DNA of 64,000 nucleotides from Gremmenia infestans. Its lineage: Eukaryota; Ascomycota; Leotiomycetes; Helotiales; Hamatocanthoscyphaceae. The stretch's first letter is position 1; each line of letters opens with the position of its first letter. Location of the stretch: contig JAFEVB010000008.1 in the NCBI GenBank assembly GCA_032629725.1, forward strand, positions 868,001 to 932,000, given 5' to 3'. A program made the translations under genes and the position numbers. Shown piece by piece: positions 47,653 to 58,726 of this stretch. The notes beneath the pieces were generated by a model. It saw nothing but the letters and a program-made list of their open reading frames with translations. It had not been told where the DNA came from and ran no database searches.

Positions 47653-50576
47653 TGTTAATTATTCAGGTGTGACGAGGTTGACTCTTTTGAGTTGAGTGCC
47701 GATGACCTTACTGCTTATGGGGAGTGGAGAGGCTGTTGTCTGTTTTGTCGCAGAAACCTGGTCGCGAAAGACTGGATTAGGTTGGCGTGCTGGGAGTAAC
47801 CGCGTGCAAATTGCGCCCTCACAGGAATAATCGATGGAGAAAGGCGGGCGGCGGGCGTTCGGGTAGCTGGAGCGATTCCGAGCGGTAGATGCGAGCGGTT
47901 ACTGTTACCGTACCGGGTGCAGTGCAGCGCAGCGCAATAATGTGTTCCTGGATTGCTGGCGACCTGAAGAAGCAAACGGTGGAATTAATGATTGATCAGG
48001 CAAGGTGTGAGAGGGAGGCTGGGCAGTGCGGTGCGGGATGGTTGAAAGAAGAATAGCGAGGATGGATGAGAAAAGCACAAGCGAATGATGGCAAGGAAAG
48101 GGCGGAGGGGGAGGGAAGGCTGGGGGGGGGGAACGGGCAAAAGAAGAGAAGGAGGGACCGGACTGCATCGAGCGCACCATACTAAAATGCGCGCTGCACA
48201 TCCCCAGACCCAACACTGAGATGCACCGCAGACAGGCTGGCTCGGGGGAAGCACTCAGCATGCCACAGGGCCTAACTTCAGGGACTGGCAGTGTGGCAGG
48301 CAGGGCTGGCGCTGCAGGAGAGGAGGAGGAGACTGAATATTTGACGGTGGCCGGAAGGATTGACTGAAAACGGCAAGACACACTGCTACCCCAGCCCACC
48401 GGCCAATGAGAGACCAATAAAATGTATTGAGTGGGTACGACGGGGTAGAACATCAGACGAAGATAGATTGAGGGGGGGAAAGGAAAGGGGCCTAGGATGA
48501 GATGGGGTCCAAACTCCAAGAGACGACTTCTTGATACCGGGTTTTTTGCCCATCTCATTCATTCATTCATGACTGATGAATTGTCTGTGTCTGTGTCTGT
48601 TTTGGTTGAGCCACTCATTCTGCTGCGATCATACGAGTACCACGACAATAACATAACGCATCGCATCGCAATGCTACCCCAAAATCCCTGACTTGCAGAG
48701 ATTCCGGAGTGCGTAGCGCGCGTTGAAGTTTGGTACTGTACTGTACCGGTGGTACTTCGTACTCGTAGTTCGCAGTCAGCAAGCAAGCAGGCCTCAGCGT
48801 GATCGCCGATATGATACGGTACCGAAGCAAAGACTCGGCCCAGAAGGGTTTGGTCAATTCAATGGTTTCGGCAGCCTGTGTGTGCGTGCGTGCAATGTGC
48901 ATGCGGCTTGCAGTGCAGTTGAACATGGTGTTTTTTGGGACGGGAAGTGGTGATAGGTAGTGGAGGAAGGAATGGCAATGAATGGGAATGGAAGTGATGC
49001 AAAAACTGTAAAAAGTCGGAGCAAACGTACCTTTTTCTCTGTTCTTCTTCTCCTCAAAAAAGGATTCTCTACTTTGGTACTTGATGGAGACAAGGCTAGC
49101 GACGAGGCAGGGCAGGTAGGCGGTCTGGCGACTGCGTTCTCGTTCGACAATAATGCAAAGGTCTTGATGAGGGTAAGTGTCTTCCCTTTTTCAAATGGGG
49201 AAGAGCGTGTTTCTTATGGGGGAATTCCTGTGCCTAGCGTCGACCAAATTTACCTTAGTCACTTAGATTGGGGGCTGGTGATTGGTCGAGCTACTCACTA
49301 GCTGCATATGTGGGGGGATAAGGATAAGCTTCAGGAGTGTGTGTGATTCCAGAACTCCGAGACTGCCTCACTGCTTACTGTATTTTGGCTTCTACTTTGA
49401 AGTACAGAGTTGATTCAAAGAGACAATTGGCTACAAATCTTGGAATTATTGTTCGGCTCGCAAATAAAAATTCTCGAAAACAAAGGCAATTTCAAGGTTA
49501 AATATATGTTTTTAGGAGCTTTTACATATCCTCCGTGCGCAAGACTTAGAAGGAAGGTGGATTCGGAATCGGCGGCTCTATTCACCGATGCGCCTATGGA
49601 TGATGATCCAATGAGAGACAAGAATCTCGAAGAATCACCGAATGCGGATCAATTCATATGGAGGTATTAATTGTATTAATTGCTTCCAGACCCAGAATAC
49701 TTGAGTACAGTCAGGAGCAGTGTAATAATGTCTAGCACTTTCATATTAACTATTAGAGGTTCTCCTTATACTTAGGTATGTATATCCAGATTCAATCGTT
49801 TTCCTCAGCCCAGATACTCGAATCATTCACCACCACCTCGGCATTCCCCTGAGACATGCCGCACCGCAACACGGCAACATGTGCTGTACTGTAGGTCGGA
49901 GGTGGGTAAGCTTTGATGTGAAAATCTACGAGTGCAGATTTCTAAATTTAAACCCCGCGCAACTCCAGCCAAACACTTCTATTTCTTCAACGTCAACAGT
50001 CTGCTCGCAATTACTAATTACCACTTACTCCACCAGCACCAGGTACTGTATAGCACGAGTAGACCAGCCGTCAGACAAAAAGATGCTGCAGCGAATCAGT
50101 GAGATTCCCCGACCAATGGTCCGTGCTCAGCAGCGTTTTGGGTCCACGAATGTGGTGCCATGATGAAGCGGAATCCAAAACACCAAATGTCGAGGATCGC
50201 GACAGACCTCACACGACCTCTTGCTGGCGCCCTGCTATTGTACGAGTACTATCCAGTACGTCCCTTCCATAATTGCACGGCCCAGTTCTGATAATGCAAG
50301 TGTTTCCTTTGCTCCTTCCTCCTTCCTCTTTCCTGTCTGCCGCCTTCCTTTCCACTGCATCAGTTTTAATTTTTGTTTCTATCTTCAATTATCCGCCTGT
50401 TTCTTCCTTTTCTTCTTCTTCACTTCTCAGTCAACCCTCCCGCTCTTTAAAGGCTGGCCCCTAAATCAAGAACGAAGGAAAGAAATTGCTTTCTTGGTGG
50501 AGCTGTTAGACGCCGGTCGTCATTACATATAACCGCCCACCGATCCTCCCAGCCCTAACCAAAAGATAAATCCAAG
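47653..50576. other. long divergent intergenic region upstream of MCM1 and tetraspanin
   Basis: No gene is supported in 2.9 kb. It has purine-rich tracts with G runs (48095-48155), a GTAC-rich palindromic stretch (48732-48755), a TCATTCATTCAT repeat near 48556 and CT-rich DNA before the tetraspanin start. The longest plus frames (48960-49301, 49410-49670) show no family features. The size suggests large promoters or long 5' UTRs for the two regulated genes. Confidence 0.55.
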
Positions 50577-51356
50577 ATGGCTCGCGACAATATCCTCTTG
50601 TCGTACATTGTCGTGGACATCTTGTTCGTGCTATCTGGAGGGCTTCTAATTGGTTTTGCCCTGATAACGGAGACCGAGGCAAAGTCGGTGCCTACAATCA
50701 ATACTATTGCGAGAGATTTGCTCTTGAACCGATGTCCATTGAATGGTTTGTCTCTTCCCAAGCTTCGGACCCGGCGATGAAATATTGACGAGAGTAGCTG
50801 CCGTTGGAAACGCCGTAATGGTCTTCATCACCTTCCTGATCTCCGTTCCTGCGATGGTCATGCCGACGACCAGAGGTTGGCTGAAGTTTCACGGGTTCAT
50901 GACTGCTGTCTGTGCGCTCTTTACTATGATCATTGGACTTGATATCTGGTTCGATACTCTGAAGACGAGGAAGAATCTCGCGATCGTCTGGAACCAGCAG
51001 CCTACTAGTTCGCAGAGTTTGCTTCAGCAGAAGGTTTGTCACTTCACTATGGTAAGTCTGGAACGTTGCTGATAATGTAATAGCTCGACTGCTGCGGCTA
51101 TGCTAACAGCACTTCTCCACCGTTTGCCGTCGACACGACATGCCCTAACGCATTGGTTGCTGCTGCTCGTGTTGGGTGCGTAGGTCCGTTCTCAAGGTAT
51201 GCCAACAACTTCTTGGATCTGGTCTTCACGGGTGCATTTGGTATCGTGGGTATCGATGTCGCTCTCGTCCTCTCCACAGCTATGTTACTCAAGAACCGAA
51301 AGGAGAAGGAGAGATACCGTCACATCGATGAGAAGAATGGTGCTGGTGCACTCTAG
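50577..51356 (+). CDS. fungal tetraspanin
   Basis: A four-helix membrane protein that organises plasma-membrane microdomains. Three exons (50577-50745, 50795-51033, 51084-51356) give 226 residues. Helix 1 (LLSYIVVDILFVLSGGLLIG), helix 2 (GNAVMVFITFLISVPAMV), helix 3 (FHGFMTAVCALFTMIIGLD) and helix 4 (FTGAFGIVGIDVALVLSTA) are clear. The large outer loop holds the CCG signature at LDCCGYANST plus further cysteines (TCPNALVA, RVGCVGPF). The charged C-terminal tail is cytosolic. It resembles the fungal Tsp/Pls1 tetraspanin families, some members of which are needed for penetration by plant pathogens; which subfamily this is cannot be decided here. The first intron's acceptor (GACGAGAG) is weak but keeps frame. 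Confidence 0.85.
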
Positions 51357-51742
51357 ATATACTCTAGAAAAGTGATGTTGGGGATTTGGAGCGTTGTGGA
51401 CAGAGATGTTCTGGTTTTTCGCTCAGCTTTGTATTCAGTACCACTTTCTGTATACTTCTATTGCTGCATTTCTAGCTAGGCTAGTTCCATAGAGTATAAA
51501 CAGTTTTGAACGAAGGGCTGCTCGCTGTCTGCATTGTATCCGGTGAGCGCCTAAATTATGTGTCACTTATACTGTATCACTGCTGCATGAAGAAGATGAC
51601 TTCCTCAATCCAACGCTCTGGTATATTCGGTTTATGCAAACATGCTCAATCCCCAACGTCCCGGGTATGTACTCAACTCCCCCAAATTAAGACTCTCCCC
51701 TCACTGACACCACTAACATCATCCAGCCATCCAATCACCTCT
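51357..51742. other. convergent 3' UTR space
   Basis: Between the converging tetraspanin and ZIP genes. No coding or RNA feature is seen. Confidence 0.6.
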
Positions 51743-52989
51743 CTACGCCCACTTCCCCAACAATGCCATTATAGCTACCCCAAGATACACACAGACCACC
51801 ATGAACACCAGCCTCTTCGAATCCCTCGTCAAGTCAGGATTGAACAAGAAATCTCTCGCCAGCAACTCCACCAACCCAGTGTATATCAAAATCCCCGCAC
51901 TCGTCGCATCAAGCACACCAGACACAATATTCGCCGTCGCGCTCCCCGCATCATACGTATTCCTCAGTCCCAAAGCAATCGCAATCGCAATCGGCGTCGT
52001 AAGGCCATACCCCGCACACAGAAACCACGGCAGCCAGCCCAGCCTCTTGGGGAACGGAATAGCAGACATCCTCGCACCGATACCTAGACCCTCAAAGGAC
52101 TGATGAAAGGCAAGCACCGGGTACAGAGTAGCGAATTCGGCGCCGGTGGTACCTAGATTCAACCCGATGATTACGCTGTGGAAAATGACGCCGAATTCGA
52201 GGATTAGAAATGCTGCAATCTGCTGTCTGAAAGACCGCTCCTCCTGCTCCACCACAGACAGTTTTTGGTTCTCTAAATCCAAAGACCCAGACCCAAACCC
52301 AGATCCATCATTCTTACCCAACGGCACATGCCTCGCGTCCTGAGCCGCCGCAATAGCATCATGCATATTCTCATCCTGATCCCCAGAATGTAGCTGGTTA
52401 TGCGTAAGCGAGCGACTGTGATTGGGGCCGCGCTTGTCGGTGATGATATCCTCGATGCTTTCACTGTGCGAAAAGCCGTATTTCGACTTCACCCAGCGCT
52501 CGGCGCCGAAGTCCAGCAGGAAGATCAGCATGATGGATGTTAGGACTATCGCGGGGCACCAGGAGTAGTCTGCCCAGTGGCCTGTCATGCCTACGCATGT
52601 CTGGGGGCCGATTTCAGAGTAGGCTGGGTCGAGGAGACTGTTGTTTTGTTAGTTTTTGCTTTTGCTTTTGCTTTTGCTTTTGGATAAATTAATCTGCTGG
52701 GGTACTAGTACTGTACTTACTGGATGAAGGCTGTTGCAACGATTACTCCGGCGCCGAAGTATCGCGCAAAGAGGTATACGTAGATGTTGACCCTAAGCCA
52801 TTTTACCCTCGCAGCGAGGACGGGGAAGAAGGTGGCGGCGGAGGAGACAAGGAGAATTACGAAGATGGCGGAGACACGTGCGCCGAGTTGGCCGTTGTAG
52901 TCATTGCCGCCTTTGTTCAGGTAACAGATGATCTGTGTTGGGTCTGCGGTGTCTAGGTTGACACTCGCGGAATCCAAGTCGGCAGACAT
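51743..52989 (-). CDS. ZIP-family zinc transporter (Zrt1/Zrt2 type)
   Basis: A plasma-membrane importer of Zn2+. Two exons (52989-52721, 52637-51743) give 387 residues. The first exon ends in the second helix (RYFGAGVIVATAFI), and the intron splits the His codon of IHLLDPAYSEIG. The large loop between helices 3 and 4 is hydrophilic. The metal-site helices are typical: FGVIFHSVIIGLNLG in helix 4 and FHQSFEGLGIGAR in helix 5 (HxxxE). The C-terminus VVCVYLGVAIMALLGKWA is the family ending. The start at 52989 was chosen as the first ATG with a good acidic N-terminus (MSADLDSASV); an upstream frame to 53112 has no ATG of better context. The intron contains a TTTTGC-type repeat of several units. 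Confidence 0.93.
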
Positions 52990-53528
52990 GTTATGTTGAA
53001 GCTGCTGGGTTGTCTGTTCCTGGAATGAATGGGGTTTGAGCTTAGAGGGGAGGAAGGGATAGTTATATTCCAAGACGGATTGGATTGACTTCTTATATCG
53101 AAGGAAACTCAAATCCTGATTATTACTTTCTTTGCAGACTAAGTATTTAAAAAAGGTACAAGTTTAATCTTGGGCATGGTACCATGGAACCGGAACGATA
53201 GCGGGATCAAAGTGGGGGATTGAAACAAAACACCTTGATGGTGACGCTAAGCACGCTCCAGTGACTCCTCCACGACTAACAGCTTATCGATTGACTTACC
53301 CGGATGGTTTTCTATTTATTTCCTGTGGAGGCTGAGTAGACTACAGTGGTCAAGACTCTACTCTGCTATTCAAAAATCCAATATTCCCCAATCATGTTGT
53401 CGTTACCCCTGCAAAGCGTTGAATCCCTTCATGTCGCTAAGCGTCCTGACTTCAAGTCCCACGCACGTCAGCCATCAAGGTGTCACTTCTGCAGTACTAG
53501 GAGAGCTTGTTCATGCAGTTATAGCGTA
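52990..53528. other. ZIP promoter and MFS 3' UTR
   Basis: Carries the ZIP gene promoter (minus strand) and the 3' end of the next minus-strand gene. An expected zinc-responsive (Zap1-like) site could not be identified with confidence. No gene. Confidence 0.5.
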
Positions 53529-55229
53529 TTATTCTACCACGAATGCTCCCAGGGCTGCGGCTGCGGCTGCTAGTGCTCCGCTGCAGATGATAAACACGTT
53601 TTCTCGGTGGCGTAGCCCTGTGGTGATATTAGCTCTTTGTCATGAATGGGCAACAGTTTATGGATGGGAAGGGAAGGTTTCATGATGACTCGGCTCCAGT
53701 GATGGAGAGTCGGGGCGTGACTTGCCAGATTTTGTCAACATCAGACCCAACACCACAAAGATATTCAGTGGGATCCTCAGTATGCCATATATCTTTGCCC
53801 TCACACCATCCTCCACAATCTGCTCTTTCAAGCGAGCAATACTTGGAAAGTATATGCCACAGCAGATCTCAAAAACACAGAAGCACCAAAAGGTAACGGC
53901 TTCGTTGTGGACGAGAACAGGCAAGATGAAACACGCACTAGCAACGAAGAGCGTTATTGTGAGCAACCTTGAGGGTGATACCACCCATCGAGAAGTAGCC
54001 AGGGATGAGTAGTAGGTGAAGAAGAGGGAGCCGAGCATCATGGCACACATCAATGCTGCAAATATCGTCCCAAATGGCAGTTCGGTGCCTTCGCCTGCTG
54101 CCTCGTGGGACAATTTCAAGGCTGCGAATTTGAAGAAGATCCACAGGTACATAACGCCTTCGAAACAGGATGAGGTTATGCAGAGAGCCCAGAGGCGTTT
54201 ATCTGGACCAAAACGGTCAGTGATATTTCGAAGGACTAACTACATTTCCTACCTTGCACGATATAGTGCAATCCGTTCTTTTCTTTCTCCTCACTCCCTG
54301 GTAGGAGTCCGTCAACGTTGGACTTATGGCTATCTCCATAGTTCTCACTCTACAAAAAAAATCAGTTTCAATGAGCAATCAAGTCGGGTGAGTTGGTTAC
54401 CCATCTGCTCGAGATTAATCCAAAAGCCAGAATCAGAAGTACCACAGCAGCCATGAATGGCGCTGCTTGGGTCCCGGTGATATCTGCTATTGTCTGAGCA
54501 AATAACCCGGCCAGGATTGCGACAGCCCCATTCAAGGTAGTCATGATTCCGAAGATGTCGCTCAGGGACCCAGCTTCTTCAAGGTGCTGACGATGGAACT
54601 CCGTTACCATCCAGCTTTCGATCACGCTCCACAACAAGGTCGTGGACAAACCGCCAAGAACTCGACCAGCAAAGAGGATGAATATCGAGTCGAAGAGAAC
54701 CGTGAAGCATGATAAGGCGTATGCTACACAGAAGAACAGAGAGGCTGATCGCCGACCGTATCGATCGGCCAGTGATCCGACGAATGACGCGGATATTGCG
54801 GCGGCGAGAAAACCTGTGGCGAACAAGTGGGCTACAGTCTCTTCGGGCAGCCCTTTCTCATCTTTCGATACAAGTCAGCAGATCCAGCCTTCGTTGTCAC
54901 AGTTCCATGTATTTTCCCTCACCTTTATACATGGTATAGATATATGGTCCCTGGATTTTTAGTCAGTCAAATTCACGGCACCCTCCACTTATCCCAGGAC
55001 GACACACCTGCAACCAATCCGAACCAAAAGCCAGCAAGTACACGGGCAAGAATTTCTTCTTAAACTGCCATATCACAGCATCTCCAGCAGTAATCGTCGC
55101 TCTGGCCGCCTCGTCATCTTGACCTTGTCTTTTCGCCACCGCTGCTTTGCTACCGCGTCTATGTTGGAGGTATGCTGTGCCTGCAACTACTACAACGAAA
55201 ACCAGAACATTGTACTCGTAGAACGCCAT
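53529..55229 (-). CDS. MFS transporter, MFSD5-like molybdate-anion transporter
   Basis: A 12-helix major facilitator of the DUF791/MFS_5 family, whose characterised members import molybdate. Six exons (55229-55008, 54950-54923, 54861-54401, 54349-54253, 54202-53726, 53617-53529) give 457 residues. The second exon is only 28 nt. Family landmarks are FLPVYLLAFGSDWLQGPYIY, GFLAAAISASFVGSLADRYG, WSVIESWMVTEFHRQ, FEGVMYLWIFFKF and FPSIARLKEQIVEDGVRAKIYG. The last exon supplies LRHRENVFIICSGALAA and the final TM helix. That exon joins only if the last intron (53725-53618) begins GCAAGT, a textbook GC donor. Without it the protein would end early in non-homologous residues. It is head-to-tail with the ZIP gene, so two metal-related transporters lie side by side, perhaps by chance. 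Confidence 0.88.
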
Positions 55230-56164
55230 GCTGGATAGATATTTGCTGGATAACGAACGAGTACTAGATTAATGAACGTTGAGGCTCAATTGGATTCTAG
55301 GATCAATCATTGCCATGGATTCTTGACTTACTTAACCGCGTCTCCCGGAAACCTCAAACATTTCATATTTCATATTGTGCGGGAATGCTACCAGCCATCT
55401 TTTACCTACCTGCATCTCTATCGTTAAAGTCGCTTCTTAGGAGTAGCTCTCTAGAAAGGAGTCACGCATAAAATGAGATCTACAGATCTACCGGTTGATT
55501 ACTAGGACGCCCTACAGACGCGACTGAGTCAAAAGTTCTTTAAAATAATGCCAGATGATGTCAGAGGCTTCCCTGCATCCCTCATCTGGTCAGCTATCTG
55601 TTTTCAAATATTATTCTTAGAGGTAAGGGCAACTATACCGTACTATCTCACCACACACAGTCTCGCTTAGGCTATGGCCTTGCTTGGGGTCGCGGGAGAA
55701 TGCTAGGGTGTAAGGTTTAACTCACTCCTAACTATGTGGACTAATCAGATGCCTCCCTTAGCAGGTGTTTAAACGAGACCGTGTAAAACGATGGCTTGGT
55801 GGTGTGGTGAGATAGTACGGTATCAGGTACAGCCTAAGGTATAGCCACAAGGGCGTCTAGCAAGCCCAGAACTTTATTTTCGGGGCTCATTTATACAAAT
55901 TTCTTTTCCTATCTATGTCAAGTTTCGCCGAGCTGGGAAAACTAGTTAGGAATGCTGGATACACTTTTCCACACCAAGAAACTTCAATGCTTTGGTGATG
56001 TTTCTAGGTATGTAGATGATGAATCTTTGGAATGAATAATGAGGAGACTCCATGCTTTGCAAACTCCTTCTTTACAATGTCGTCTTCTCGCCCCAAAAGC
56101 ATTCATCTTCTTGAGATACGAGTATAATTTCTGGGTTTCTTGACTAAGAACGTGCTATCTCAAC
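55230..56164. other. intergenic border between the housekeeping region and the glycan cluster
   Basis: Contains the inverted-repeat element at 55635-55823 and, near 56110, the promoter of the methyltransferase gene. No coding frame is supported. Confidence 0.6.
55635..55823. mobile_element. 189 bp MITE-like element with 22 bp perfect inverted repeats
   Basis: The left end 55635-55656 (starting ATACCGTACTATCTCACC) and the right end 55802-55823 are exact reverse complements over 22 bp, with about 145 bp non-coding DNA between. A pair of perfect 22-mers in opposite orientation so close is very unlikely by chance. No transposase is present, so a non-autonomous element is the simplest explanation. 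No clear target-site duplication is seen next to the ends. Confidence 0.65.
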
Positions 56165-57230
56165 ATGGCGGCACCACGAATCAGTCGTGTCCCAATCGCA
56201 CTTGCTATCGTTCTCCTTATGTTCCTCGCAACACTCTGGCACGGGCGGGACAATCTCCCACAACGGCCAATGAGCTATATCAAAGGGTAAGAGACACGTT
56301 GTGTATTGCATATATCGATCACGCGGTACACGAACAAAAGCGCAGTTGGACTGACTGTAGCTACTGTATACAGGAAACTTCCACTCGTAGTCCGACCATC
56401 GTTCTACGAGATAGCCGACAGCCATGGGACGGACAAGGTCCAGTCACATCACTACGAGCAGATGTACGAACACCGCCTTGCGCCGTTCCGCGACAAGAAG
56501 GTCAAGATGCTGGAGATTGGTCTCGGCTGCGACATGAATTACGGTCCGGGGGCCTCTTACTACACCGTAAGGATAACTGACTCTAGCCTCCCCCTTTTAT
56601 CATATTTCAGCTCGTGTGCTCTAATTCCTCCTATAAATTTTCTAAACTGGAAATATAAGCAAGCTCCCTGTACTCCCGAAACCGTTCTGCATAGGAATTG
56701 ACTAACTCCCCCTGATCTAGTGGCTTGACTATTTCAGCAACGTCGACCTCTACTACATCGAATACGACGCCACGTGTGCAGAGAAATGGGCCAACAGGAC
56801 CCACGACGCTACTATTTTCGCCGGTGATCAGGCCAGTGTTCCGTTCCTCAAAGAGTTCATCGCGGAGGCCGGAGGGGATTTCGACGTTATCATCGATGAC
56901 GGGGGTCACACCATGGATCAGCAACGGACGTCGTTGAGTTTTCTTTGGCCTCATGTGAAGCCGGGTGGGGTGTACTTCATTGAGGATCTTGCTACCAGCT
57001 ATCTTCCCATTTATGGGGGGGACTTTGAGAAATCCGATACCATGATGGGAGATTTGAAGGATATGCTGGATGATATTAATAGGGTGGATGGACATCCTGA
57101 TAAATCTCCCATTAGCAAGGACGTTATTTCTCTAGAGTATACACAAGAGTGTGTTGCTTTGACGAAGCGTCCAGATTATAAGACGCCGGTGACGAGAAAG
57201 AGGGGAAACAGGCTTGGGCGTATGAAGTGA
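56165..57230 (+). CDS. membrane-anchored SAM-dependent methyltransferase, sugar O-methyltransferase-like
   Basis: Probably methylates a glycan hydroxyl in the Golgi lumen. Three exons (56165-56286, 56374-56566, 56721-57230) give 274 residues. One N-terminal helix (VPIALAIVLLMFLATLW, residues 9-25) makes it a type II membrane protein. The catalytic domain begins PSFYEIADSHGTDKV and contains the SAM-binding motif KMLEIGLGCDMNYGPGASY, then VDLYYIEYDA, DFDVIIDDGGHTMDQQ and VKPGGVYFIEDL. The LEIG...YGPGAS and IDDGGH pattern is shared with macrolide-sugar O-methyltransferases of the MycE/TylF type, which is why a sugar substrate is proposed. It stands first in a row of secretory-pathway glycan genes and lies 316 bp before the DUF5672 gene on the same strand. 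The gene looks intact. Confidence 0.8.
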
Positions 57231-57546
57231 AGCGGGATTTTGAATTGATGCAACATTATAGTAAGAATTAATGGTTGGCATCTACAATACTAGCCTCCCT
57301 ACTTTCATGCATAGTGCTTTTCTTCTTCTTGTTATCTTGAATCTCCCTGCATATCGGTGCCCATATTTAAAAGACATGTCTCCCATTCCAGCCAGCCAGA
57401 AAATGTGCGCCGACGCATGTCTCAGAATAGGCTCCCGCATTCCACGTTAGGTAATCCACGAAGATCAATGTATCAGATTTCCCCAAGGGAAGAATCTACA
57501 GTTCAACTTAAAATGGGAATCACAAGACTCAGCGCCATCCATACAG
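57231..57546. other. short intergenic spacer
   Basis: Spacer and promoter between two same-strand glycan-cluster genes. Nothing further is recognised. Confidence 0.5.
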
Positions 57547-58628
57547 ATGAGTATGGCAGCACAATGGCGTAAATGGATTTATCCAGCCCTCTGGCTGATT
57601 CTCGTGGTTTGCTTCTTCAAAGCCGTTCTCAGTCCAGCTGGTAGCAGCAGGTTCAATTTCTCCTCCTTGTCGACAAACTACACGATTTTCTCGTCCCCAT
57701 TCGATGCCTACAACTCTCTGAAAAACCACACGCGCCATAAAGCGGACCCAAACCTCAGTGAGGAGCATATGACCGTCAACGTCAGCACCAGCATCAAAGC
57801 TGCCGTCGTTATCGAAACCCGCCGATCGGCTGGCATCGTGCCTTTGGTGCTGCACTTCAGTGCTGTTCTGGGTGACGAGTGGCCGCTCATCATATACACG
57901 TCCGCCGAGAACTTCGGCTCATTTAGCACGTCCGCCGCCCTGCTTCGCCATCAACGAAGCGGACGTATTGTCGTTCGTCCACTCGCCGACGGTGTCTTCT
58001 TCCCCAACTGGAACTCGGTGTCGGATTTCCTGACTACGGATTGGCTGTGGAAGGACCTGGCTCCGGCAGAACACATCCTCTTATTCCAGACGGACAGCAT
58101 TCTCTGCGGGGCTTCGGTCAGGAAGGTCGAGGACTTTTTCGAGTACCATCTGATCGGGGCTCCTATTCATCCGCAATTTGGAGTGGGCTTCAATGGGGGT
58201 CTGAGTTTGAGGAGACGGAGTACGATTTTGAGAGTGTTGGAGGAATGGGAATGGGAGAAAAACCCGAATCCTCGTCCGGAGGATCAGTGGTTTTTCGCAA
58301 GGTAGGTCTATCTGCTAAGTCTTAGGCCATCAAGGACGCGTGCTGATTATACACAGGATAAGGGATCTTGAAGATCGGGAAATTGAGGAAGGGGTCGAGG
58401 ATGGCATCAAGTTGCCGTCGATAGAAATCGCAAGAACGTTTGCCGTGGAAACTATCGATTATCCCAATCCACTAGGACTGCAGTAAGCCTAACATCTCTA
58501 AAGTGAAATTATCCGGGTGCTGACCCTATTGTAGTCAACCAACAAGGTTCATTCAAAACCACATGCTTAGTCTTGATGAATGGTGCCCAGAGTACAGACT
58601 TGCGACTACCGATCGTATAAACGAGTAA
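57547..58628 (+). CDS. DUF5672 glycosyltransferase-like type II membrane protein
   Basis: A predicted Golgi glycosyltransferase-fold protein. Three exons (57547-58301, 58357-58482, 58535-58628) join in phase to 324 residues. A single hydrophobic anchor (IYPALWLILVVCFFKAVL) follows a short cytosolic tail, then a stem with several N-glycosylation sites. The DUF5672 domain shows AAVVIETRRSAGIVPLVLH, LLFQTDSILC (the usual DxD-like position), FEYHLIGAPIH, NGGLSLRRRSTILRVLEE and EDQWFFAR. The last exons add the conserved ending NPLGLHQPTRFIQNHM. The domain family is widespread in ascomycetes with little functional data, so transfer of a sugar is inferred from fold-level resemblance and neighbours. 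Its acceptor and donor are unknown. Confidence 0.8.
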
Positions 58629-58726
58629 TTGGATCTTAAAGACGCGTGATTACAAATACATATCAGCTTAATCATAGATACCTGAGGATAATTATCTAAT
58701 TACATTCGATGAAGTTCTCAGACCCC

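Noticed and set aside
48960..49670. Two plus-strand ORFs of 113 and 86 codons
   Set aside because: No family resemblance, and they start inside simple-sequence promoter DNA.
51743..55229. ZIP and MFSD5-like genes as a metal-uptake operon-like cluster
   Set aside because: They are merely head to tail with separate promoters; adjacency of two transporters alone does not show common function.
56631..57095. 154-codon minus ORF antisense to the methyltransferase
   Set aside because: Shadow of a strongly conserved catalytic domain on the plus strand.
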